Assembly: GCA_017857395.1 (NCBI GenBank) | Contig: JAFMDF010000056.1 | Coordinates: 1-39,817 of the forward strand | From: Bacteroidota bacterium | GTDB taxonomy: Bacteria > Bacteroidota > Bacteroidia > Chitinophagales > Saprospiraceae | Reading direction: 5' to 3' | Length of the DNA stretch: 39,817 nucleotides | In this document: positions 1-8,919 of the stretch, piece after piece | Numbering within the stretch: the stretch's first letter is position 1 | Layout: each line of letters opens with the position of its first letter | The notes under the pieces: model-generated | Seen by the model: the letters and a program-made list of their open reading frames with translations, nothing else | What the model was told of the DNA's origin: nothing | The model's database searches: none | Program-made: the position numbers and the translations under genes

Positions 1-249
1 AAGTTAATCTTGAGGTTGAGCGTTTACATAATAAATGCAGGATATTCTTATTCCTCTTTTGTTTTAGCAATAGGCAATGGGTATTATCTGTGACCGAACC
101 GCTAATTTCTGTCTAAAAAATAGAAATTGCTTGTTTTTGTTTATAAACAATTCTATTTTCACTTTCTGTTAAGGTAAAATGAATAGGAACTGTTACACAC
201 AAACAAGTCAATATTCATCATTTAATCACTCAAAACTAACCTACTTATT

Positions 250-768
250 ATGAGTTTATTTTCTTTTTTGAAAAATGCTGGTTCAAAAATATTTGCACCA
301 ACAACCATGGCTGCTCCAACAATAGCTAAAGGAACGATTCCTTCAATTGATGATGCAGAAGCTGTCAAAAGAGCAGAAGCAGTCGCTAGAAGACAAAAAT
401 TAATTGTATTAAAAGGGGTTGTCAATAGTCTTCGATTAGATGTAGACGATTTAGACATCGACTATAACGATGATACGGTGACCGTTTATGGTAGTGTCAA
501 TTCTCAAACAGATAAGGAAAAAATTATCTTAGCATTAGGAAATGTAGCAGGTGTAGCTGCAGTAGATGATAGAATGACGGTAGAAAATCCTGAACCAGAA
601 GCGGTTTTTTATGAAGTTAAAAGAGGTGATTCTTTGTCTAAAATTGCAAAAGCACATTATGGTGATGCCATGAAATATAAAGCAATCTTTGCCGCTAATC
701 AGCCGATGCTAAAAGACCCAAATAAGATTTATCCTGGACAGGTATTGAGGATTCCTAATTTGGATTAG
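250..768 (+). CDS. BON and LysM domain protein (Kbp/YgaU-like)
   Basis: A 172-residue protein. Residues about 50-115 look like a BON domain (alternating strands and helix, with the phrase VYGSVNSQTDKEKI). Residues about 121-170 form a LysM domain (YEVKRGDSLSKIAKAHYGD ... YPGQVLRIPN). This BON-LysM order is that of E. coli Kbp/YgaU, a roughly 149-residue potassium-binding cytosolic protein, and the N-terminus here likewise shows no signal peptide. It may therefore bind K+ or peptidoglycan-like ligands; the exact role is inferred from architecture. The start ATG overlaps the TGA of a 24-codon upstream ORF (179-253). It converges with the bcp gene across a nested inverted repeat. Confidence 0.85.
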   Translation: MSLFSFLKNAGSKIFAPTTMAAPTIAKGTIPSIDDAEAVKRAEAVARRQKLIVLKGVVNSLRLDVDDLDIDYNDDTVTVYGSVNSQTDKEKIILALGNVAGVAAVDDRMTVENPEPEAVFYEVKRGDSLSKIAKAHYGDAMKYKAIFAANQPMLKDPNKIYPGQVLRIPNLD

Positions 769-782
769 TATAAAAAATAGAG

Positions 783-876
783 GACAGAAGTCAGACCGAA
801 AAATAAATTTTTCTGTCAGAAGTCAGATAATAACCTAGATAAAATCTGACTTCTGACAATGAAATGGTCTGACTTC
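783..876. terminator. Nested inverted repeats between convergent genes (bidirectional terminator candidate)
   Basis: Four copies of a GAAGTCAGA-type word lie in two orientations. The inner pair (815-828 and 844-857) is a perfect 14-bp inverted repeat, GTCAGAAGTCAGAT and its complement. The outer pair (787-797 and 866-876) is a perfect 11-bp repeat, GAAGTCAGACC and its complement. The whole can fold as one long nested stem on either strand and sits exactly between the convergent stops of the LysM gene and bcp. There are no strong T-runs, so termination is inferred. Confidence 0.55.
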
Positions 877-886
877 TTTCTTCTTT

Positions 887-1348
887 CTAACTCAATGAGT
901 CAAAAATTTGCGCTGCGTGCGTCTTTGTCTTTACCTTCGTAAATATCTTTGTAATCTTTCCTGCTTCATCAATTAAAAAAGTGGTTCGGTGTACCCCTTC
1001 ATATTCCTTGCCCATAAATTTTTTTAAGCCCCAAATTCCAAAAGCCTTAATCGTTTCCAACTCCGTATCTGCTAATAAACTAAAAGGAAATTCAAATTTC
1101 GCAATAAAATTTTGATGCTTTTTAGGACTATCTGGACTCACCCCTAATAATTCAAATCCTTTGGCTTGCAATGCGCTATAATTATCTCTCAAGTTACAAG
1201 CTGCTGCCGTACATCCTGGGGTATTATCTTTTGGATAGAAAAATAAAATCAATTTTTTACCCGCAAAATCAGCTAGGGAAATGGTCTCTCCTTTTTCTGT
1301 TAGTCCACTAAAATTAGGGGCTTGGTCGCCTACTTTTAAATGCGTCAT
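887..1348 (-). CDS. bcp: Thioredoxin-dependent thiol peroxidase (peroxiredoxin Bcp/PrxQ)
   Basis: A 153-residue cytosolic peroxiredoxin that reduces hydroperoxides with electrons from thioredoxin. The thioredoxin-fold core shows the PrxQ/Bcp signature YPKDNTPGCTAAACNLRD: the peroxidatic cysteine is C46 and a second cysteine, C51, stands five residues later, the usual atypical 2-Cys pair of this subfamily. The active-site T43 and P44 are present. Length is normal for the family. The ATG start at 1348 is clear. It is probably monocistronic, with an untranslated gap of about 120 bases to the next minus-strand gene upstream. Confidence 0.95.
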   Translation of the reverse strand: MTHLKVGDQAPNFSGLTEKGETISLADFAGKKLILFFYPKDNTPGCTAAACNLRDNYSALQAKGFELLGVSPDSPKKHQNFIAKFEFPFSLLADTELETIKAFGIWGLKKFMGKEYEGVHRTTFLIDEAGKITKIFTKVKTKTHAAQIFDSLS

Positions 1349-1472
1349 TATGATGTAGTTTTAGTTTTTTAAATAAGTGTATTTTGTAAAGGGGAGTAAC
1401 AAGGATTGACTTGTATTTGTTTAAGCAAAACGGAATTGAAATTTATAAAAACTAAGCGATTTTAAGTAATAA

Positions 1473-1859
1473 CTACAAATTATCAAGTAACGGGAAGTTA
1501 CTTGATAATATCTTCGGCAAAAAAATAAGCAAACCAATTATAGCCGCACCCATAGCCATAAACAAAACAGCCCCTGCCGCCGCATCTTTAGTCTTTTTAG
1601 CTAAAATATGATAGTCAGGGGAGACTAGATTTGTCAAATGCTCAATGGCAGTATTAAACGTTTCCGCACTTAAAACAGCTGCAATACTGCCTACGATTAG
1701 ACACCATTCCCTTGTGGAAATGGTAAAATAAAATCCAGCAGCAATAGCAACAAAAGCCGCTAAAAAGTGAATTTTAAAGTTGGCTTGCGATTTAATGACC
1801 TCAAAAATTCCTTCAAAGGCATAACCGAAACTGGCGATTCTTTCTTTGATAAAACTCAT
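1473..1859 (-). CDS. dgkA: Diacylglycerol/undecaprenol kinase (DgkA family)
   Basis: An integral membrane lipid kinase of 128 residues with three hydrophobic helices. The conserved DgkA block is visible: SAETFNTAIEHLTNLVSPDY followed by KKTKDAAAGAVLF, which carries the catalytic and Mg-ATP-binding acidic residues. Gram-negative members phosphorylate diacylglycerol; many others phosphorylate undecaprenol to feed cell-wall lipid carrier recycling, and the sequence alone does not decide which. I start it at the ATG 1859-1857 (MSFIKER) rather than an in-frame TTG 15 bases upstream. This ATG overlaps the TGA of the DUF2147 gene as ATGA, so the two are likely translationally coupled. Confidence 0.92.
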   Translation of the reverse strand: MSFIKERIASFGYAFEGIFEVIKSQANFKIHFLAAFVAIAAGFYFTISTREWCLIVGSIAAVLSAETFNTAIEHLTNLVSPDYHILAKKTKDAAAGAVLFMAMGAAIIGLLIFLPKILSSNFPLLDNL

Positions 1860-2278
1860 TTTGCTCGATGCCAAGTTTGTGTTCTATAAAATCCTGTCCA
1901 ATGCTTCCCTCTTACTTTTAATTCATCTGGTTTACCGTCTTCAAACCAAATACTACAGCCATAGACATTGCCATTTTCAGGGTCTAAAATATTGCCTTTT
2001 TTCCAGTAGTTATCTACCTTTTTAAGGTTTTCAATAATAACTAACCCCATGATTGGTTGGTTTTTTTTATCGCCTGGGCATTGGTCGCATACCACATCTG
2101 GGTCAGCTAATAAAATCTTGGAAATTTTTCCAAAGACCTTTCCATTCTGCTCATAAATAGTCACATTCGATTTTTCTTCTCCCGTCTCATCATCGACAGA
2201 TTTCCACACACCAATTGGTGACTGACTGAAGACAAAAAACGTACAACAAATAAAAAATAGAGATAAAGAAAATTTCAT
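1856..2278 (-). CDS. DUF2147 family secreted protein
   Basis: A 140-residue protein with a signal peptide (residues about 1-18, hydrophobic core SLSLFFICCTFFVF, ending near FSQS). The mature part is a full DUF2147 domain: it opens with SPIGVWKSVDDETGEEKS, contains the paired cysteines VCDQCPGD, the phrase GNILDPENGNVYGC, and ends in GKHWTGFYRTQTWHR. DUF2147 is a small beta-rich, probably lipocalin-like periplasmic domain of unknown function, common in Bacteroidota. It is the first gene of a two-gene unit with dgkA (4-base ATGA overlap), which hints at an envelope-lipid connection but no more. Confidence 0.88.
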   Translation of the reverse strand: MKFSLSLFFICCTFFVFSQSPIGVWKSVDDETGEEKSNVTIYEQNGKVFGKISKILLADPDVVCDQCPGDKKNQPIMGLVIIENLKKVDNYWKKGNILDPENGNVYGCSIWFEDGKPDELKVRGKHWTGFYRTQTWHRAK

Positions 2279-2379
2279 TAGTTTAGGTTTTAATTAATGC
2301 TCAAATTGAAAATTTACAATCATTCAAACCTCAAAGGTGTAGAAAAAATTGCCAAGTAAATTGCCTATTGTCAACATTC

Positions 2380-3087
2380 TTAGCTGAATTGTTGTAAAAG
2401 CCTCTTTAATTGCTCCACTTCGTTTTGATCTGTTTCAAAATAGGGAGTTGAAAATAAATTATCTACTGTTGGCTGAATGACTTTTTTAGCGGAAGCGTGA
2501 ACTTCTTTTGCGGGGGTTGTCAATAAAAAATCATTCATATTTTGACTATTTAAGCCACTTCCAGGTAAGATAATAATTCGATTAGCCGCTTGTTGAATTA
2601 GTTGTTTTAATAAATCCTGTCCTTGAATAGCCGTTGCTTGTAAACCAGAAGTTAAAATTCTATCAAAACCTAAACTGATTACCTTTTCTAAAGCTTCCAA
2701 CGGATTTTTTAAACAATCAAACGCTCGATGAAAGGTCGTTTGCATGGGTTTAGCTAATTCTAATAATTGGCGATTTCTATCAATGTCAATGGCACCTTGT
2801 TCATTGAGTATTCCGAAGACAACCCCGTTAATACCTACTTCTTTGCAAAATAAAATATTGGCTTGCATTTGCTGAAATTCCAATTCCGTATAATTAAATC
2901 CACCAATTCTTGGGCGAATTAATACAAAAATATCAATAGTTAATTTTTCTCTGGCTAATTGCATGGTTGCTGCACTTGGTGTTAAACCGCCTTGTTCCAA
3001 ATTACAACATAATTCTATTCGTTGCGCACCGCCTGATTGGGCATTAATGGCAGAAGTTAAAGAACTAGCACAAATTTCTAATAACAT
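2380..3087 (-). CDS. cutC: CutC family protein (copper homeostasis)
   Basis: A 235-residue TIM-barrel protein of the CutC family. Diagnostic stretches are the N-terminal LLEICASSLTSAINAQSGGA, the ELCCNLEQGGLTPS motif, LIRPRIGGFNYTE, TTFHRAFDCLKNP and the C-terminal EVHASAK. CutC is historically linked to copper tolerance, though its biochemical activity is unresolved and some bacterial copper phenotypes were reassigned to a neighbouring small RNA. Length is close to the family norm. The start ATG gives the conserved N-terminus. It is a single gene, divergent from the lipoprotein at 3242. Confidence 0.93.
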   Translation of the reverse strand: MLLEICASSLTSAINAQSGGAQRIELCCNLEQGGLTPSAATMQLAREKLTIDIFVLIRPRIGGFNYTELEFQQMQANILFCKEVGINGVVFGILNEQGAIDIDRNRQLLELAKPMQTTFHRAFDCLKNPLEALEKVISLGFDRILTSGLQATAIQGQDLLKQLIQQAANRIIILPGSGLNSQNMNDFLLTTPAKEVHASAKKVIQPTVDNLFSTPYFETDQNEVEQLKRLLQQFS

Positions 3088-3171
3088 GATTATTTTAATT
3101 GATTAGTTGAAATTATATTTGCTAATAAAGTGTTTGAAAAGCAGCAATATGGCAATCGCCTGCGATATTGT

Positions 3172-3202
3172 TTTGTAACCTGTTCATAAAAGGCTAATTT
3201 TG
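3172..3202 (+). promoter_or_regulatory. Bacteroidetes-type promoter for the lipoprotein gene
   Basis: TTTG at 3172-3175 is followed after exactly 19 bases by TAATTTTG at 3195-3202, matching the Bacteroidetes sigma-ABfr consensus TTTG-N19-21-TAnnTTTG. The predicted transcription start near 3209 leaves a leader of about 33 bases before the ATG at 3242. Just upstream, 3145-3170 holds an imperfect dyad (CAATAT ... ATATTG around ATCGC-CT-GCGAT) that could be an operator. Confidence 0.7.
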
Positions 3203-3241
3203 CGTGACTATTTAACCTGAACACAACTTGCATTCAACAAT

Positions 3242-3733
3242 ATGAAGAATCATTATTTGATGTTAGCGGTAATTTTTACTGGATTATTCGCATGCCAGAA
3301 CAATGCTGCAACCAAACTAAAAGAGTTAAACTTATTGCAATATAATATTCCCATCACGATTATGGCGCCTGACAGTGCAAAAGTTGTAGCAGGAAGCCTT
3401 AGTTTTTCTCAAGATATTACCATCAAAAGCCCTGAAGACAATTTTGACTTACAGATATTTGCCTATGATGCGACTACCATGGATATAGCTACGGTAAAAG
3501 CCAGTCATTTAGCGGAGATCAAAAGTAATGCCTATTTTTCAGAAATTATAGAAGAAGAAGAAGCTGGTTTTATTTATTCCATGGTCTTCGATTCTACGGC
3601 TACTAATTATGGTTTTAAATACTTAAAAATTCAAGGAGATAAAGAATATATCTTCCAAACAGGATTGGTTGGTAATTTTGGATTAGACGATGTGAAGGTA
3701 ATGTATAAGGCTGTTAAAAACGAAAAAAAATAA
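3242..3733 (+). CDS. Putative lipoprotein of unknown function
   Basis: A 163-residue protein with a lipoprotein signal peptide: basic start MKNH, hydrophobic segment, and lipobox LFAC with the acylated cysteine at C18. The mature protein lacks recognisable motifs; it has alternating beta-strand character and acidic stretches (EEEEAG), and a mid-part phrase IMAPDSAKV that recurs in small Bacteroidota lipoproteins. I do not recognise a named family. It is preceded by a near-consensus promoter and followed by a 38-bp palindrome, so it is probably a monocistronic envelope protein. Confidence 0.8.
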   Translation: MKNHYLMLAVIFTGLFACQNNAATKLKELNLLQYNIPITIMAPDSAKVVAGSLSFSQDITIKSPEDNFDLQIFAYDATTMDIATVKASHLAEIKSNAYFSEIIEEEEAGFIYSMVFDSTATNYGFKYLKIQGDKEYIFQTGLVGNFGLDDVKVMYKAVKNEKK

Positions 3734-3796
3734 AATAGCGTGTAGATCAGAAATTCTACTAATTATTTTAATAATAAATTTTATACTGAATATCAT

Positions 3797-3834
3797 AGAG
3801 CTTCCATCCCGATAGCTATCGGGATGGAAGCTCT
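3797..3834. repeat. 38-bp perfect palindrome with the CCCGATAGCTATCGGG core
   Basis: Positions 3797-3815 and 3816-3834 are exact reverse complements with no loop. The core CCCGATAGCTATCGGG resembles a word I recall as recurrent between genes in Bacteroidota. It stands about 60 bases after the lipoprotein stop and about 90 before obg. On the plus strand it is followed by TTT, so it may terminate transcription or be a REP-like dispersed element. Confidence 0.75.
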
Positions 3835-3927
3835 TTCTACAAAAAATCAGTATACAAACTAGTATTTAGTGGTTATTAATGAAGTCAAACTCATCACTCA
3901 TCACTCATTACTTATTACTAAATAAAC

Positions 3928-4926
3928 ATGGCAGGACAGAATTTTGTAGATTATGTAAAGATATTTTGCCGCTCGGGTAAAGGAGGATCGGGTTCAGCCC
4001 ATTTCTTTAGAGATAAACGAACTGCTAAAGGTGGCCCTGATGGTGGAGATGGAGGAAGAGGCGGTCATATCATTGTCAAAGGAAACAAAAATAGATGGAC
4101 CTTACTTAATTTAAAGTATCGAAAACACGTTCACGCAACGGATGGTGGTGTAGGAGGCGGTAGCCATAGTTCTGGTGCTACGGGAGAAGATGTTATTCTA
4201 GAAGTGCCACTTGGGACAGTCGCTAAAGATGTAGAGACAGGGAAAATCTTATTTGAGATTAATAAACACGATGAAGAACAAATCTTAATCCCGGGTGGAT
4301 TAGGAGGAAGAGGTAATTCTCATTTTAAAACACCGACCAATCAAGCGCCTAAATATGCCCAACCAGGAAGAATGGGAGAAGAGGGTTGGAAAATATTAGA
4401 ATTAAAATTACTAGCAGATGTAGGATTAGTTGGTTTTCCAAATGCAGGAAAGTCTACCCTTTTATCAGTTATTACCGCCGCTAAACCTAAAATAGCAGCT
4501 TACGCTTTTACTACTTTAGTTCCAAATCTTGGAATTGTCAAATATAGAGATGATCAATCTTTTGTGATGGCTGATATTCCTGGTATTATCGAAAAAGCCC
4601 ACGAAGGAAAAGGTATCGGACATCGTTTTCTCCGACACATCGAACGAAATGCAACTTTGCTTTTTATGATTCCTTGTGATACAGATGATATTCAAAAGGA
4701 ATACGATATTTTACTAAACGAACTCGCTATGTTTAATCCTGAGCTACTGGATAAACCAAGAGTTTTAGCGATTACCAAATGTGATTTAGCGGATCAAGAA
4801 TTATTAGACTTACTCGAACCAGAAATACCTAAAGATATTCCTCATGTATTTATTTCCTCCGCTGCTCAGCAAGGCTTAGTAGAATTAAAGGATTTATTAT
4901 GGAAAGTGATGAATGAAAAAGTATAA
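3928..4926 (+). CDS. obg: GTPase Obg/CgtA
   Basis: A 332-residue ribosome-associated GTPase involved in 50S subunit maturation and stress signalling. Residues 1-158 form the glycine-rich Obg fold ([48 protein letters not shown]). The G domain follows: G1 GFPNAGKS at residues 169-176, the switch II/G3 motif [21 protein letters not shown]4 TKCD and G5 SSAA. It ends soon after G5 and lacks the C-terminal OCT domain, as in many Bacteroidota. The ATG at 3928 gives the canonical [17 protein letters not shown] start. A strong stem-loop follows the stop. Confidence 0.98.
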   Translation: MAGQNFVDYVKIFCRSGKGGSGSAHFFRDKRTAKGGPDGGDGGRGGHIIVKGNKNRWTLLNLKYRKHVHATDGGVGGGSHSSGATGEDVILEVPLGTVAKDVETGKILFEINKHDEEQILIPGGLGGRGNSHFKTPTNQAPKYAQPGRMGEEGWKILELKLLADVGLVGFPNAGKSTLLSVITAAKPKIAAYAFTTLVPNLGIVKYRDDQSFVMADIPGIIEKAHEGKGIGHRFLRHIERNATLLFMIPCDTDDIQKEYDILLNELAMFNPELLDKPRVLAITKCDLADQELLDLLEPEIPKDIPHVFISSAAQQGLVELKDLLWKVMNEKV

Positions 4927-4966
4927 TCAATTTGATGGATGAACATCATCAAATTTGTTAAAAGGG

Positions 4967-5029
4967 GTTCAGGTGAACGAAAAAATGATTTATTAAAAAC
5001 CATTTTTCTGTTCACCTGAACTCTTTTTT
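4967..5029 (+). terminator. Rho-independent terminator of obg
   Basis: GTTCAGGTGAAC (4967-4978) pairs perfectly with GTTCACCTGAAC (5010-5021). The stem is extended inside by A-rich/T-rich arms, and TCTTTTTTT follows. A second small dyad at 4929-4954 (TTTGATG ... CATCAAA) precedes it. Confidence 0.8.
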
Positions 5030-5040
5030 TCATTTTAAGC

Positions 5041-5376
5041 AAGAAATATTATTTTGTATACAATACCTCATCATCTTTCTTTTCAACATAACGCATCCAA
5101 TAAAAAATTAGCTCTTAAAACCTTATAAAATCCGTGGCTGAACTTATCTCTGTCTAAAAACAATTAGCATTGAATTAATTCAACAATGAATGACTATCAC
5201 TTTATCTGCTGGCTACTATTATTATCTCAACTGCTAATTATTGGCAAAAATAGCCATAGTGTAAACATAATATATAAACTATCGTATAAGCCAAAGTGCT
5301 CATTTAAGCAATCTATCACCTTCATTTTACTATAAAAAATAATTCCATAATATTTTCTTAAAAACCGATTACTGAG
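5041..5376. other. Intergenic region upstream of the OmpA-like gene
   Basis: About 340 AT-rich bases. The only open frame is an unconvincing 49-codon ORF at 5186-5335 (plus strand) with a hydrophobic N-terminal part and no recognisable motif. I see no clear promoter match, repeat or RNA gene; it presumably contains the promoter and leader of the OmpA-like gene. Confidence 0.5.
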
Positions 5377-6825
5377 ATGAACAAGATATTGACTGTTTCG
5401 ACGATTTACGTCCTGCTCTTTCTAATGAGCTTTTCTTTAAATGCTCAAACTGAAGAAATGCCTAATGCATTAGGCTTCAAAGTGCTTTTTCTCGATTATT
5501 TTACGCCAAATGACGGCCCTTCTGCCACCTTAGATGACCTTTCTAATGGCTTTGAATTTAGTTATAATCGTTACCTAAATAATTATTTAGATGTTGCTGT
5601 GCCACTAAGATTTGGGGTCATTGACTTACCTAATGATATTGATAATCATTCCTTGGTTGGTTTAGATGCTATCATAAAAGCAAAATATTATAAACCAGAA
5701 AATCTAGTCACGCCCTATTTATATGCGGGCGGTGGTTATGTGCTTGAAGGAGGAGACGAAAGTTATTTTCAAATACCTGTTGGTATTGGATTTAATTTCC
5801 ATACTTGGCAAAGAGCCGCCCTTAATTTACAAGCAGGTTACCGTTACTCGCCTACTGACAATAGAAATAACCTAGAATTAGGAGTAGGTTTTATTGTCAA
5901 TCTTGGCCCTGCTGACCCAGAAGATAGAGATAAAGATAGGGATGGCACACCTGATTATAGAGATGAATGCCCTAATGAAAAAGGCCCTAAAAGCACCATG
6001 GGTTGCCCTGATTCGGATAGAGATGGCGTAGCGGATAAAGCCGATAAATGTCCCGATGTTCCTGGCACTGTTGACGGTTGTCCAGAAGAAGAAGAAATGG
6101 AGCCTGAAACAGAAGTTACTCCTCCAACTGCCGATGCAGACGGAGATGGCATACCAGATGCCAATGATGATTGCCCAACAGAAGCAGGAACTTTAGCGAC
6201 TAGAGGTTGTCCAGATTCTGATAATGATGGCGTAGCCAACAAAGATGATTTATGCCCTACTGAAAGTGGTGTTGCTGCGTTAAATGGTTGCCCAGATTCT
6301 GATGGAGATGGCATAGCTAATAGCAATGATAATTGCCCATCAACAGCAGGTTTGGCGAAATTTAACGGTTGCCCAGATTCTGATAATGATGGCGTGGCTG
6401 ACCTTAATGATAAATGCCCAACTACGGCTGGTAGCATCAATAATTTTGGTTGCCCAGAAATTAAACAAGAAGAAAGAGATGCTTTAGCTTTAGCAACTAG
6501 AGCGATTCGATTTGAAACAGGTAAAGCTTCCTTAAAATCTTCTTCTTACGCTGTGCTAGATAAAATCGCTTCTATTCTAAATAGATACCCTAATTATAAT
6601 GTAAGCATTGCTGGTCATACGGATTCTGTTGGTAATTCAGATAGTAATCGGGCACTATCAGAAGAAAGAGCGAAAGCTTGTTTTAATTACTTATTGTCCA
6701 AAGGATTTGAGTCTAGCAGAATTAGTTTCATTGGCTATGGGGAAACTCAACCTATTTCGACCAATAGTACTAAGGATGGTAGAAGATTGAATAGACGAGT
6801 TGAATTTAATTTGTATCTGGAATAG
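5377..6825 (+). CDS. OmpA family outer-membrane protein with thrombospondin type 3 repeats
   Basis: A 482-residue protein. Residues 1-23 are a signal peptide ending LNAQ. Residues about 25-180 form a beta-barrel-like domain with many aromatic, glycine-rich strands ending GVGFIVNLG. Residues about 185-360 hold calcium-binding thrombospondin type 3 repeats, repeated units such as CPDSDNDGVANKDDLCP with DxDxDG loops, in two blocks split by an acidic linker (EEEEMEPETE). Residues about 365-482 are the OmpA C-terminal peptidoglycan-binding domain with the signature GHTDSVGNSDSNRALSEERA and the closing RRLNRRVEF. It probably tethers the outer membrane to the cell wall. A terminator follows directly. 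Confidence 0.95.
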   Translation: MNKILTVSTIYVLLFLMSFSLNAQTEEMPNALGFKVLFLDYFTPNDGPSATLDDLSNGFEFSYNRYLNNYLDVAVPLRFGVIDLPNDIDNHSLVGLDAIIKAKYYKPENLVTPYLYAGGGYVLEGGDESYFQIPVGIGFNFHTWQRAALNLQAGYRYSPTDNRNNLELGVGFIVNLGPADPEDRDKDRDGTPDYRDECPNEKGPKSTMGCPDSDRDGVADKADKCPDVPGTVDGCPEEEEMEPETEVTPPTADADGDGIPDANDDCPTEAGTLATRGCPDSDNDGVANKDDLCPTESGVAALNGCPDSDGDGIANSNDNCPSTAGLAKFNGCPDSDNDGVADLNDKCPTTAGSINNFGCPEIKQEERDALALATRAIRFETGKASLKSSSYAVLDKIASILNRYPNYNVSIAGHTDSVGNSDSNRALSEERAKACFNYLLSKGFESSRISFIGYGETQPISTNSTKDGRRLNRRVEFNLYLE

Positions 6826-6853
6826 ATTCCCTAAAGAATTGAAAAATCAAGAT

Positions 6854-6895
6854 AAAAGAGGCTCTTCTAATTCAGGATAGCCTCTTTTCTTTTTA
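6854..6895 (+). terminator. Rho-independent terminator after the OmpA-like gene
   Basis: AAAAGAGGCT (6854-6863) pairs with AGCCTCTTTT (6879-6888), then CTTTTT. The stem is 10 bp with a 15-base loop and lies 29 bases after the stop codon. Confidence 0.8.
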
Positions 6896-6954
6896 TACTA
6901 ACGACTATCCTACTTCCCTTAAAACCATTCCTTATTTTTGTCGTAATAATTTTT

Positions 6955-8862
6955 ATGATGGTTAAAAAAAAATCCACAAAAAAGCATAATACTAAAAAAC
7001 AGGTATTAGCAAATTCTCTTTTTGATAATGGCTTCTGGAAACGTAATTTTCTAGCAGGGACTATACTCTTTCTCATCGCTATTGGCCTTTATGCTTATAC
7101 AACTACCTTTGATTATGTGTTGGATGACCAAATCGTTTTAACCAACAATAGTTTCACAAAAAAAGGATTTGATGGGATTCACGACATTATGATCAAAGAG
7201 AGTTTTGTAGGACGATTCGGAGAGCAAAAAAACTTAGTAGCAGGGGCAAGATACCGTCCACTCTCCATTGTAAGTTTTGCTATTGAATATCAATTTTTCG
7301 GTTTAAACACGGTTGTTTCACATGCCATCAATGTATTATTATATGCGCTTTTAGGTCTATTATTATTTAGAATATTTAGTCTATTTTTTCCACAAAAAAA
7401 TGCCTCTGCTTGGTATTTTTCGCTTCCCTTTTTAGCTACCCTGCTATTTATCGTACATCCCGTCCACACAGAAGTAGTAGCCAACGTAAAAGGGCGAGAT
7501 GAAATTATGACGCTATTAGGCGTATTAGGTGCATTATATTGCACTTTCAAATTTGTCTCGACTAATAATTTACTCTTTCTCTTTTTTTCTGGTTGTACTT
7601 TTTTCTTGGCGTTATTGTCCAAGGAAAATGCCTTAACTTTTTTGGCAGTTATTCCACTATCGCTTTATTTTTTCACCAACATAACGACTAAAAAAATAGC
7701 ACTTTCTTTAATTCCTTTAGCTATTGCAGCGGTAGCTTATTTATGGATTCGCTATTTAGTCATTGGCTATTTTTTGAGTAATGATGGTGCGCCCATTACT
7801 GATATTATGAATAATCCATTTTATGGCTTGAGTATCAATGAAAAATTTGCGACTGTTTTTTATACCTTGGGATTATATATTAAATTACTATTTTTTCCAC
7901 ATCCTTTAACTCATGATTATTATCCTTATCAAATTCCTATCATTAACTGGGGGGATATGCGAGCGATTATTCCTGCAATTATACATGTCGGACTAGGTAT
8001 TATTGCGTTAATCGGTTTACGAAAAAAGACGATACTCTCTTATAGTATTATTGTTTATTTAGCCACTTTATCTATTGTTTCGAATGTCCCTTTTACCGTA
8101 GGTACTTTTATGAATGAACGTTTTTTGTTTATGCCTTCTATTGGTTTCTGTTTGGTACTCGCTTGGTTATTGATGGAAAAGCTACCTGCTTTTATTAAAA
8201 AGTCTTATCTCAAAAATCAAGTAATTGCTAGTTATATTGGTTTAGGCGTTCTTAGTATTTTTTTAGTAGGTTTCACTTTTAAAACCATTGACAGAGTGCC
8301 CGATTGGAAAAATAGAATGACTTTAAATTTATCTGGCGCATCAGCCTCTCCTAATAGTGCTAGAGCAAATTGTTTTTTAGGTACCGCTATTTTTGAAACG
8401 GAATATAAACCTGCTACTGATAATAATCAAAAAAGGGAATTGATAAAAGAAATCGCTTATTTTATTGATAGAGCATTGGAGATACATCCAACTTATGGGT
8501 CTGCTTTAATTATGCATAGTGGTGTCGTCGCAGAAGAATATAGATATGATCGAGATTTAAAAAAATTATTGGATGAATTTTATTTTATCATAACTAGAAA
8601 GTCTAACGTTCCTTTTGTCGGCGAATACTTAACACATTTGAGTAGTCGAGCAGACCAACAACAACTCGCCGATTTTGCTTATAAAATAGGTTATCAATAT
8701 TTTGGGGAAACCAAAAAAGATTATAATAATGCCATCAAGTATTTAAACTACGGCTTAGAAGCAGCTCCTAATAACCGTACTTTGCTCCAATCCATGGGCA
8801 ATATTTATCAGTTGATGGGGGATAATCAAAAGGCTTCGACTTACTTTTCGAAGATTAGGTGA
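6955..8862 (+). CDS. TMTC-like multi-pass membrane protein with C-terminal TPRs
   Basis: A 635-residue polytopic membrane protein. After a basic N-terminus (about 35 residues rich in lysine) comes a first helix near residues 35-55, then a luminal-type loop with DYVLDDQIVLTNNSF, YRPLSIVSFAIEYQFFGLN and further on HPVHTEVVANVKGRDEIM. These are hallmark phrases of the TMTC/DUF1736 group of GT-C-type membrane glycosyltransferases, in which the Asp pair is thought to be catalytic. About ten helices follow. Residues about 500-635 form helical TPR-type repeats ending YLNYGLEAAPNNRTLLQSMGN. Eukaryotic TMTCs are O-mannosyltransferases; the bacterial substrate is unknown. The second in-frame ATG, three bases on, is an equal start candidate. 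Confidence 0.82.
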   Translation: MMVKKKSTKKHNTKKQVLANSLFDNGFWKRNFLAGTILFLIAIGLYAYTTTFDYVLDDQIVLTNNSFTKKGFDGIHDIMIKESFVGRFGEQKNLVAGARYRPLSIVSFAIEYQFFGLNTVVSHAINVLLYALLGLLLFRIFSLFFPQKNASAWYFSLPFLATLLFIVHPVHTEVVANVKGRDEIMTLLGVLGALYCTFKFVSTNNLLFLFFSGCTFFLALLSKENALTFLAVIPLSLYFFTNITTKKIALSLIPLAIAAVAYLWIRYLVIGYFLSNDGAPITDIMNNPFYGLSINEKFATVFYTLGLYIKLLFFPHPLTHDYYPYQIPIINWGDMRAIIPAIIHVGLGIIALIGLRKKTILSYSIIVYLATLSIVSNVPFTVGTFMNERFLFMPSIGFCLVLAWLLMEKLPAFIKKSYLKNQVIASYIGLGVLSIFLVGFTFKTIDRVPDWKNRMTLNLSGASASPNSARANCFLGTAIFETEYKPATDNNQKRELIKEIAYFIDRALEIHPTYGSALIMHSGVVAEEYRYDRDLKKLLDEFYFIITRKSNVPFVGEYLTHLSSRADQQQLADFAYKIGYQYFGETKKDYNNAIKYLNYGLEAAPNNRTLLQSMGNIYQLMGDNQKASTYFSKIR

Positions 8863-8919
8863 TATTTCTTTTGAAGTTGAAGTTCTCCTAAACTAATACC
8901 TGACACAAGCAACCTCTTA

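Noticed and set aside
5186-5335. 49-residue ORF upstream of the OmpA-like gene
   Set aside because: Biased, no motif, no promoter; consistent with chance in AT-rich DNA.
5955-6440. 161-residue minus-strand ORF inside the OmpA-like gene
   Set aside because: It is antisense to the thrombospondin-3 repeats; its repetitive SESGQP-type sequence is just the shadow of the repeated DxDxDG codons.
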